This document shows, one piece after another, positions 11,961-22,700 of a DNA stretch of 64,000 bases. Each line of letters opens with the position of its first letter. Positions within the stretch are counted from its first letter, which is position 1. The notes under the pieces are model-generated. The model did not search any database, was not told the origin of the DNA, and saw only the letters and a list, made by a program, of their open reading frames with translations. A program made the translations under genes and the position numbers. Source of the DNA: Anisodus tanguticus (taxonomy: Eukaryota > Streptophyta > Magnoliopsida > Solanales > Solanaceae); the NCBI GenBank assembly GCA_034509755.1, contig CM067541.1:6932001-6996000 (forward strand). Reading direction: 5' to 3'.

Positions 11961-12050
11961 CACTATCGACGGCGGCCAAAAAAGTGAAGATGATCGGGGT
12001 GAAATTGGCAATGAGGGAAGAATTGACTTCAAGTCTTCTATGTTCTTCAT
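11961..12050 (-). pseudogene. PARG N-terminal relic, copy 3 (stop after 30 codons)
   Basis: On the minus strand ATG at 12050 gives MKNIEDLKSILPSLPISP, then RSSSLFWPPSIV and a TGA stop. Residues line up with the combined N-terminal and RSSSLLWPPPVV parts of copy 2. Homology stops at the TGA. It supports three independent, differently broken copies of the same exon within 2.1 kb. Confidence 0.7.
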
Positions 12051-12550
12051 TGGAATGTCTTTTCTCTCTTCTGTTGTCGTTACAGTTCGTTGAATGCATA
12101 CTCGGTCGTTGCTTTCAATTGTACTATTAATCGCGTGAAAAGAAAATTTATAGGGATCGTTTGTATAAGAGTAGTGCTGAATAGAATTTATAAGTATTGT
12201 TGGTATTAGTTATGCTAGATTATTTCTTATCAAGGATTTAGTTTGGTGTTTTAAAAGTTATATGCATTGCGTGACATTAATTTGGTCTGTACAATTCGTG
12301 CAAGTGATGATCCAAGTTGGTCTATACAATTTGTGCAAGTGCTGATCCAAAATGGTGTGTCCATGAAGCAATTGGGATAGACATGGCTGCTTCTTTAACA
12401 TTATGCGCGGTTGGTCTTTTCAGGCTTTTGCTTATCTACACTCTTTTCCCGTTTCCGGCCCAATAACTTTCCATAACTAAGTTTGTACTTTTTCACGTGG
12501 ATCCTGCATCCCCTGTACTTAACATGCAACTCTCTACTATTATGAACTAA

Positions 12551-13982
12551 AAGGACAGTTCGGTGCACTAAATTTTCGCTATGTGTAGGTCCGTGAAAGG
12601 GTCGGACCACAAGTGTTTATTATACGTAGTCTTACCTTACATTTTTGCAAAAGAATATTTGTTGGAAATTTGCCTTTGGCGGGGAGATGCGTCCACCCAT
12701 CTTTGATGAATTAAACACTAGTGTTCCGCATGTTGGAGGCTTTGTCTCTTTACACATGCATGATCTACGAAGTGAGTAGATGACCGTAGGGCCAAGAATC
12801 GTCAAATTTCGTTGAGAAGTGAAAGAGATATTGGTCCACGAAGTAAGGTGTTTGAGACATGAAAATGTGGTGTGGGACAAATCTACCACATCGGTAGGAA
12901 TAGGAAGAATTGCTCTCTATATAAGTCTCTAATTGGTAAAGGGTTTGGGACCCCCCAAGGGGTATCCCATGTGTTTAAAGGAGGGAGGACCTAGATGTGC
13001 ATGGGTTCAAGGCTAAGCCCACACGCGCGCCGCCGCCACCCCGCCCGTCCGGTCACGGGTCACGGGCTGTGGGGACTTTATGATATTATCTGTTTGGACC
13101 AGAGAGCTTTGCCAGATGTACAGTTTGGTCCCCAGAGTTTTCTGGGAAGGTGACTGAAGGCAGAAAGCCTACCGTTGGGACTGTTTTTTTGAGGCATTAC
13201 TTGGCTGATTAACTCCTCCATCATCACCCTCCTTCATGTCCATAATTCAGCCCCTCTTGATGGCCATTACTTGGTTGTTTTAATTCCATCCTAATGGCCA
13301 TTAACAACCACGTTTTGGGTTGTTGTTTAGCCCCTCCTCTATGCTATATATTGAGCCTCTTTTGGCTCAATTCAGTGGCATAAAACAGACTGAAAAACAG
13401 TGAGTAAACCATCATATATACACAAGATATACACTACAGAGACACACTATATACACAGAGACAAAACAGAAGAGAAGATAGAATCTCTTCCTTCCTTTTT
13501 CATATCTTCAGCAAGTCGATTCATATTTGTTTTATTCGGCAGGCTCAACCTATTGGCTTTGTAGCGTTGAGATTAAAGTGTTGTTTTATCTTGGGAGACT
13601 ATTGCCCGCTAACGTAAAAGCATATATACGGGGCAATCTTGTTTTAAGGACAGAGTGCAATCACTCGACTCAACACACAACGTTGTAACCATCCAGATTT
13701 AGTTGTTTCTTGATTTCAGGATATCAAGATTCAAGACACAACAAGCTTGCGACAGTTCTCAACATTGGCTTTGCAAGGTTATCAAGATTCAAGACACAAC
13801 AAGTTTGAGGCAGTTTTGAAGATTGACCATTTATTTATCCTTTCGAACACTTGTAATAGTTATTTATTTCCGTACTGCTTTATAAAGTACAATAGAGTAC
13901 CAACAATATTTACACGGCTTGAACATGTGACCTCCTGATCACATGACAACAACTTTATCAGTAACTCTAAGACTCTCCTTCT
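12551..13982 (+). mobile_element. Au-type SINE split by a solo LTR
   Basis: The 5' half lies at 12551-12659 (GGACAGTTCGGTGCACTAA, GGGTCGGACCACAAG, AGTCTTACCTTACATTTTTG) and the 3' half at 13906-13982 (CACGGCTTGAACATGTGACC, TCACATGACAACAACTTTA, CTCTCCTTC). Solo LTR B sits exactly between, and its ATATT duplication is the SINE sequence at the break. Removing LTR and one ATATT restores a continuous Au SINE of about 180 bp. Confidence 0.85.
12660..13905 (+). mobile_element. Solo LTR (copy B) with 5-bp target duplication
   Basis: It begins TGTTGGAAATTTGCC and ends TACCAACA, with ATATT directly repeated at 12655-12659 and 13906-13910. It has the same internal order as copies A and C: opening block, GC-rich CGCCGCC tract, TATATATTGAGCC block, hairpin block at 13601-13637. 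No retroelement genes are attached. Near its 3' end a short segment (TATCAAGATTCAAGACACAACAAG) appears twice in tandem, which lengthens this copy. Confidence 0.9.
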
Positions 13983-15545
13983 ATCATTAATATGAACTAT
14001 GTGACTAATTTTCTAAAGCTGTGTGAATAACTTACATTAGTGAATTTTATTATTTGTCCAGTGTAGCAAAAACGGCCAAATGCCTTTTCCATTTTGGTAG
14101 TATTAAATTTTCTGAACTTAAAAAAAAATAAAATATAATTAACTACTAATTTGTTTCAAGAAAATTTAACAGTGAAATATGATGAAAGAAAATTGTATTA
14201 CACCCTATCCAATCTCAATCAAGTAAAATAAGATTTAATAATATTAAGACTTTGTTCAAGATCTTAATGGTTAAAAGCTATTTAGACCAAGTAAGTGATT
14301 AAATATTAATATAAATAAATGTACTTAATGGCCTAAGGTCTAAACCATTCAAATTTATGCTTTCATTAAGTACAAACAAACGAGGCCTAAGAAAAAGCTG
14401 ACAAGGATTACCTTATTGATTTTTCAATTTCAAATATTTGCTTAAAATGGTAAAGCTACATTTAGAGAAAAATTAGGAGAAAATAAGGATTTAGAGTGAA
14501 CAGGAAAAACAATAATGAAGTTATAAAGGTCAAAAAAATATTAAAAGAGTTAAAACATATACCTTTGACTAAGGATAAAAATGCATTAATTTTAGACGCA
14601 CACTCCTCACGCAATACTAAGGAATAATATTAAAAAGACAAAGTATACACAATTAAGATATGTATAAGTAGGTCAACAAATGCTAACGCATGAAAGTGAT
14701 TTTCAGCATCACAGACATAAAGAGGTGATAACATGAAACATGATAGGAGACCTAAACCAAATCAGAAAAATCATATAAGGGAGAGACAAGCTAAGTAGGC
14801 GTTTGATCATGAAAATCAAATATTTATTTATTTTTTTGGAATTTTGAAATTAAAATTGAAGATGGAGTTGTGTTTGTTTATAATTTTCGCAAAGAATATT
14901 GGGTTGTTTGAGTGTTTTGAAAGTGAAAAGAGTGATTAAAAAAGAAGTGAAAATAGAATTATAGGTATTTTTCAGATTCCAAATACAGCTTCAAGTTGTA
15001 TTTGAAATATTCATGGGCAATGTTGATTTTCAAATAAAGTTAAAGAAAAAGTGCAAACTAATAATTGGATTGTAATTGTCGTAATAAAAATTTAGTATCT
15101 CATTTTTTGTGTTGGACCCGTGCTGGCAAGGGCTTCCGTCATTTAGTGTAGAGAAAAGTACTTTAATTTTCAGAAAAGAAATTACGATTTTTTAGCATTT
15201 ATTTTTTGTTAAATAATAATATTTTAATTGAAGGGATGATTAATTGAGATAATTAATATTAGAAAACGGGTGGAAATAAAATTTAAAAAGGCAAATTTGT
15301 CAACCTGTATCTTTTTTACATTAATGATAAAAAGGTAAAAAGAATTTTAATTAAGCATAAATTTTGAAGGGAAAATTTTGTCTTTAACTAAACTTATGCG
15401 TGTATTAATAACTTTGGTATTTGCTAATACCATGAGTTACTATGTATTAGATATACATGAGATAATATCAAATATGGTGTATAATTAATGTTTGTATTAG
15501 TTATACATAGATTAAAAAAGTGTACCGGATAATATGTTACTAATA
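13983..15545. other. AT-rich intergenic DNA with a possible decayed MITE
   Basis: No gene is seen. Around 14797-15060 a GGCGTTTGATCATGAAAATC block and a later GATTTTCAAATAAAG block resemble the ends of a hAT-like MITE common in nightshades, but the ends are too diverged for a firm call. Confidence 0.3.
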
Positions 15546-16649
15546 GGGTATAAAATACCCTTGAACTATTAGAATTGGTACAAAAATATCCTCCATCCAC
15601 CTTTGAGCCCCCAAATACCCCTATCGTCAACCTATTGGGTCTACTTTGCTCATATCTCTAACGGCCCCATTTCATTTATTACGTGTCATCGTTTAATTAG
15701 TTAGTCATATAATTCATTTAAACTAATTAACTTTCATTCATTTAATCATATCGACCCAACTGAACCCGACCCGTCCCAAATTAAATCCCCCATTTAACCT
15801 CCTTTGATTCATTCTCTTCTCTCTTTCATTTAGTCTTCTTCCTCCCATCAACCCCTTGTGCTTCAATATTTTCTCTAATTATTTATTTATTTTTTCATTA
15901 TTTAAAGTAAATCATTTAATTATGCAAAGTAATTTTAATTATGATCAAAATAATTAAATTAATTTGAGTTTGAATCTGATCATAAGTTTTTATTGAGCTT
16001 ATTTGTGTTAAAATTTAATTGAACACTGAAAAAAAATACTTGTTCTTATGAAACCTCCAGAAAATTTGGATATTTATTGATAAACATTGACCTCAATCTA
16101 AAAATTTAATTTTGAGATTTGTTGACATTTAAACTTGGTATGTTGGATTTTGGTTCTTAAGCTCAAGCGTGATTGAGTATATTTAGAGAAAAGATGCATT
16201 ATAGAAGTGAACAAAAACCGTCATTGAAGGAGCTTTTTGAAGCTTGCTTTAAATTTCTAAATCTGTAAATTTGAGTGTTTAAATCAATTGAGTGATATTA
16301 TTTTTAAAGTTGATAGCATAAATAACAATTAAATTAGAGCTTAGAACCCGAAGAAAGAAAGAAAAAAACTCCATTGAAGTCACTTAGAAGATGACAGGGT
16401 GGTTATAGAAATTTTTTCACATGGGTGGGTCAAAATACTAGTCATAGATGATTTTTTTTTTAATTTTTTAATTTGAGCTAATTATATATGGTCACGTAAT
16501 AAATAAATATTTAATTATTTTATTTTAATATAATCATTAGAAATAAGAGTAAAGTAAACCCAATAGATTATCAACAGGATATTTGAGGTTCAAAGATGTA
16601 AGGAGATTATTTTTATATTCATTCTAATAGTTGAATGATATTTTAGGTC
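15546..16649. mobile_element. Mutator-like element with about 100-bp terminal inverted repeats
   Basis: The left end (about 15546-15655) and the reverse complement of the right end (about 16545-16649) align over roughly 100 bp: TATAAAATACCC TTGAACTATTAG against TAAAATATCA TTCAACTATTAG, and CCTATTGGGTCTACTTTGCTC against TCTATTGGGTTTACTTTACTC. Long inverted repeats of this size are typical of Mutator-like elements. The interior has no transposase frame. No exact 9-bp duplication was seen, so the insertion is old. It ends about 125 bp upstream of the lumazine synthase ATG. Confidence 0.7.
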
Positions 16650-16774
16650 ATTTTCTATACCAAACTACCTCTAAGTTTCCGAAATTTGAGAGTTCACCTT
16701 GTAACTTTCATAAGTTCCACACTCCAGCGAAGAAAGTCAAAACACAAAAGTTGAGTCCTAAAAGAGTGAAAAAA

Positions 16775-19700
16775 ATGTCGGCTTCAGCTTTAGCTTTTGG
16801 ACAATGCAATCTTGTTCCTCGTGCAACAATTTTGAATTCCACACAATCGCAGCCTCATCGTCAGCTCTTCTCTTTGTCTTTCCAAAGACAAAGCGTAACA
16901 CTCTCATTCACCCAATTTCTAGGTCAATCCTATTTCTTTATTATTAATTTCAATTTGATTTGTTGTTATTTGTGTTTCAATTTTGGGGATTTTTGAATTT
17001 GATTAGGTTTTGGGTCTTCAATTGAGAGACATTGCAAGGATCGAAACGGGTCGGGTTTGTTTCGAACAGATGCTGTTCGTGAGTTGACTGGTTCTGTTAT
17101 CTCTGCTAAGGGCCATCGATTTGCTATTGTAAGTTTTCGCTCTTTTTGGCTTTTTTTGCGTAGTTACATAGCTCATACAGTACTCCTTGCATTTCATTTT
17201 ATATGGTGGTATTTGAATAGATGTGTAATTTAAGAAACGAAGGAAGACTTTTGCAACGGATTTAAATTATATACACGGATAGTATAAACTGTAAAAGATT
17301 GTTACTTTATCTGTGTTGAGTGCACCCTGAACTTAAGAAGTAAAAGGTATTCCATCTATCCTATTTTAAATGGAAATCTTCTTTTTAGTATGTCTAAAAA
17401 GATTGACACCTTTTGTTTCTAGAGGCTACTTAATCTTTAGCATCTCAATTTTTCCATCATGTCTTATGACTTATTGGAACGTCACTTAGTATAAAAGCTA
17501 GTTTTTTAATATGAGAAAGAAAGATGACGGGGCATGTGGAATTCTTACTATGTCTTGGCTACCTGATATCCGAGTAATGATTTTAGTGTAGACTGGATCT
17601 TGGGTCTAACTCAACCTCAAAAGCTAGCTCAAAGGGAGAAGGATTGCCCAAGCCATATAAGGAGACCAATGACCACTTATTCCACCGATGTGGTAGAACT
17701 CAACACTCCCCGCATGCCCAGGACTGGACATCTGGAGCGTGAACAATATATGATAGGGCCCAACATCGGGTAAACAATGAATTGGGATGGGCCTTGACTC
17801 TGATACCATGTGAAGAATGGATGCTTGGCCCATCAGAACCAGGCCATCCCAATTCATTGTTTACCTGATGTTGGGCCCCATCATATATGTCCATGCTCCA
17901 TATGTCCCAGGCGGTGCGCGGGGTGTTGATTCTCCCACATCGATTGTGGGATGGAAATTTGGACTCCTCATATGGACTTGGACAATCCTCTCCTCACGAG
18001 CTAGCTTTTGAGGTTGAGTTAGGCCCAAGATCCATTCTTGGCCGATGTGGGAAAACTCAACAATTTTTTAATTGCAAGAACTAATAGTCTCATTTGAAGA
18101 AATTGTGAAAGTAAATTGATACAATTTGGGGTTGGTTTGTAGATCCATTATATTTTTGGTTTTACTAGAAGGCATACAGCAGTTGACTTCGTTTTCATTG
18201 GCAAGTTTCTTATAATGTGTTATTGGAAATGACTGGCAATCTGTTGGTTTTAAAGGTGGTTGCACGTTTCAATGATCTGATCACCAAGAAGCTTTTGGAG
18301 GGAGCTTTGGACACTTACAAGAATTACTCGGTCAGAGAGGAAGATATTGATGTATGTTTTCTACATCTAATCCTCCCTTCCCCCAAAACCATCTATTCCC
18401 TTGAATTCTTTTTCAGCTGCTACTTATCAAAATGTTTACAAAAAAAAGTTATTTGATCTTATATATCAATTATCATGAACAACCTTACTTGTTCCAAATA
18501 TGAAATAAATTGGCTCGTAATTATAAAATTGTAATTATAGATTTGAATACTAATATGGTGCAAACTTCGCTGATTTTCTATGCGCTTCTACTGTGCTTGA
18601 TAACATAGGGAAGTTATTCGGCTAGCAGGCTAGAGATCCAACTTAACGTATTATGCTTATTGGCTATTTACTAAATAAATTTTTGTTGTTTTACAAGAAT
18701 GTGGTATTTATTCTCCAAATGGTTTCATGCTTGTATGGGGTCAATGAAGACTAACTATACTCCCATTCTCCTCTTTCTCTTAATATACTTTCTTATCTGA
18801 CTGCTGCCCATCCCGTAATATATTTTTCTTCAAGTACTAACTTGATTAGTAGCTGATGGATATGACAACCAGGCTGGTTTTCTATCTTCCAGTGAGGCAC
18901 TTTTAAATAGTTTGTTTATATAAATCCATCAATTAGAAAGAGAATCTTCTGTTTTTCTTTTTAGACCTCCTTTCACTAATTGATTAAGACATGTGCCAAC
19001 GAAATGGATGCTGAACCCTTCAGTTTGAATATACAGGGAGAAGCAAAGAGTATCAGTAAATGATTCACATTTTAGATAAATGAGATAGATCAACAGTCAG
19101 AAGTAGGTTACTACAACAACAACAACAACAACAACATACCCAGTGAAATTCCCACAACGTGGGGTCTGGGGGTAGAGTGTATGCCGGCCTTACCTCTACC
19201 TTGGTAGGTAGAGCGGCTATTTTCGAGAAACCCTCGGCTCAAGACAAAGCACAAGCACAAGCAAAGTAGGACAAACAAAACGACTAAGCCATGATAGCGA
19301 ATTCTGAAAAAGAAGCAATAACTAATGCAGGTAAATAAAAAAACAAAATACACATAGCAGCATAAATCAAACGACAGGGGATTATAAAGCAATATTGTGC
19401 CTACTAGTATGATAGGCTAATCGGGCCTACAATAATAACACTACAACTATCAGTTTGTAAGCGTATGTAGGACTACGCTCGACTACCTATTACCTTTCTA
19501 CCCTAATCCGTGTCCTCCATAACCCCTATCTAAGGTCATGTCCTCAGTGAGTTGCACCTGCGCCATATTCCGTCTAATCACCTCTCCCCAATACTTCTTC
19601 GGCCTACCTCTACCCCTCATATACCCGTCCATAGCCAACTTCTTACACCTACGCATTGGGGCATTTGTGTCTCACCTCTGCACGTGCCCGAACCATCTCA

Positions 19701-22700
19701 ACCTCGCTTTCCGCATCTTATCCTCCACCGAGGCCCCACACACTCTGTCCCGGATATCATCATTTCTAATTCTATCCCTCCTTGTATGCCAACACATTCA
19801 TATTATCATTCTCATCTCCGCAACTTTAATCTTTTGGGTGTGCGAAGTCTTGACCGGCCAACACTCCGCCCATACAACATAGTCGGTCTAACCACCACCT
19901 TATAGAACTTGTCTTTAAGTTTTGGTGGCACCTTTTTATCGCACAAGACTCCAGATGCGAGCCTCCATTTCATCCACCCTGCCCCAATACGATGTGTGAC
20001 ATCGTCATGAATCTCTCAATTCCCTTGGATAATAGACCCGAGGTACTTGAAATTTCCTTTCTTTTGGAATGACCTGAGTAACAAGCCTCACATCCACGTC
20101 TATCTCAAGGTCGCTCCCGTTACTGAACTTGCACTCCAAGTATTCTATCTTGGTCCTACTCGCCCTAACCCTTTAGACTCCAGAGTCTGTCTCCAAACCT
20201 TCAACTTAGCGTTCACTCCGCTGCGAGTCTCATCAATCATGACTATATCGTCTGCAAATAACATACACCATGACACCTCCCCTTGAATTTATCGCGTCAG
20301 TCCATCCATCACCGAGACAAATAGGAATGGGCTAAGAGTTGATCCCTGGTGCAACCCATCATCACTGGAAAGTGCTCCGAGTCTCCTCCTACTGTCTGTA
20401 CCCTGGTCTTGGCTCCATCATACATATCCTTGATTGTCCTATTGTACGCCACAGGTACACCTCTAACCTCAAAACATCTCCATAGAACCTCCCTAGGGAC
20501 TTTGTCGTATGCCTTCTCGAGGTCGATGAAAATCATATGTAAGTCTCTCTTCCTCTCTCTATACTGCTCCACCAACCTCCTAATAAGGTAAATGACTTAT
20601 GTAGTCGAACGCCCCGGCATGAATTCAAACTGGTTCTCGGAGAAGTAGGTTAAACCCAAAAAAATGGGAACGAAAAATATTAGTCACCTGATTGTGTCAC
20701 TAAGGTTATTGCATTTATAAAAGCACCACTTTAATAAAAAAGATAAAAAAAATGAAGTAGTAAAGCAAGACAATTTTGCATGGCTCCATGGACTTTCTGT
20801 AATTACTACAGAAGGTCCGCTTGGCATGACAAATCTAAATGAGAGATTGATTGCTACATAAAACACCTCTATGACACGCAATACTAGAGCATAAAGATCT
20901 ATTATGGGATAACAACACTTCTATGTTGTGGAAAATGTTGTATCAGAAGATCAAAAACAGAATAAGGCGTGGTGGCATCATCTAGTTTTCTCCTCATATG
21001 CAGGTTGTGTGGGTTCCTGGCTGTTTTGAAATCGGCGTGGTTGCACAGCATCTCGGAAAGTCACAGAAATATCACGCAATACTCTGTATTGGGGCTGTGG
21101 TAAGCTCGATTCAGAAAAAAAGGTTACCTTGTATTTTTTCCTCCTACGTTATTTGCTTACTCCAATTCTGTTTCATTTGATGGTCTTTCCTTTAGTTATC
21201 CTTCTGGTTTATTCTGTTTTGGCTGTATCTTATGTGTTCATTGATTTTTCTTTGGTTCACAACTTCACACCACTCATTATTGTATAAGTAAACAGATCTT
21301 TTAAGTTACAAAACGGGAAGAAGCATATAGTATGACGAGAAATGCATTAGCTGTTTCTATTTATTCCTGATGAGAAGACTGGCATTATCTCCCCTTTCCT
21401 TCAACGGTGGAAATATAAAAGTGAACAAACAAAACTCAAGCACGGCAGACAGATTAACAAGGCTATTTTGACAGATCGGCAAAATTGTTAAACGAAGAAA
21501 TCTATTGAGCATTAGATTCCTTACTGAAGATACAACAACAACACACCCAGTGTAATCCCACAAAGTGGGGTCTGGGGAGGGTAGAGTTTACGCAGACCTT
21601 ACCCCTACCATGGGAGGTAGAGAGGAGATTCCTTACTGAAGATATGTACTTAAATTCATTACATGGAGATCTTTTTACTAACTTTTGTCGATGTGAGGGA
21701 GGGAAAAGAACTGTTGATTTAAGTGAGTATCTTCTACTTTTCTTTGTTGGACTTGTAATCTTTCTGGTCGCAAGCTTAGATGTTTTAATTGGAAATAGTT
21801 GGGGAGGCGTGTGTGAATTTCAGTGCCTTATGTTGAAGTAACCATCTGAACATACTGATAACATCCAGCATAGGAAAAGGAGATTGAAGCGCCTTCTGTG
21901 TTGGTACTTGTTTCTGTAAATCAAATAGGCATCTCTCTGCTCCTTCATATGTCCGAATCATGATCTAATATTTCCTTTCTTCTTGTTAGCGATGTGAATC
22001 ATTGTCTTTGATTTATCTTTTTTGTTTTGTGGCTAATAGATCAGAGGTGATACATCTCACTATGATGCTGTTGTTAATGCTGCCACATCTGGAGTACTTT
22101 CAGCAGGTCTAAATTCAGGTGAGATAACATACTCCATTGTAGTCCAGATGAGCAATAAATGATTATGCTAATGTTTAATTTTTTCTCAACTCTTCAGAAG
22201 TATTATTGATAGATATGATTTTGGAACATTATTTATACTTCCAATGTAATATCTGGAATTAAATATGATGGTTGAAATAGAGGAGTGTTACGGGACTATT
22301 ATCCAACAAAGTGAAGGGAAAGCTCTACAAAACGGTGTTGGGAGACTAACAATGTTATATGGGATTGTTAGGCTTCTAAGGTCCAACATATTCACAAGAT
22401 GAATGTGTTAATCTGGATGTTCGGACATACAAGGTTTTGATAAGATTAGAAAAGATAACTGACAAAAGGTGTAAGTATACATGAAACAAAAAAAGAAGGG
22501 TTGTTGTTGAAGACTAATTATGTCTTAAACAGTCGTCTTAGATGGTTCGGCCGTGTTTGGTCGTCAAAGGGATGACTCAGTAGTTGAGGCATAGTTTGAA
22601 TCCTAGTTAAAAACTGTGTGAGTTCATTTGCTCTAGTCCTGGTGTCATATTTACTCGATGGTTGTGCTTCTGAGCAGTATAATAGGCTGCCTGATGAGTC

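Noticed and set aside
17624..18084. Several 64-77-codon frames on both strands
   Set aside because: They arise from the TRIM palindrome, whose two arms give mirrored frames.
19538..20286. Overlapping plus-strand frames of 79-117 codons
   Set aside because: They are antisense shadows of the minus-strand LINE at 19111-20640.
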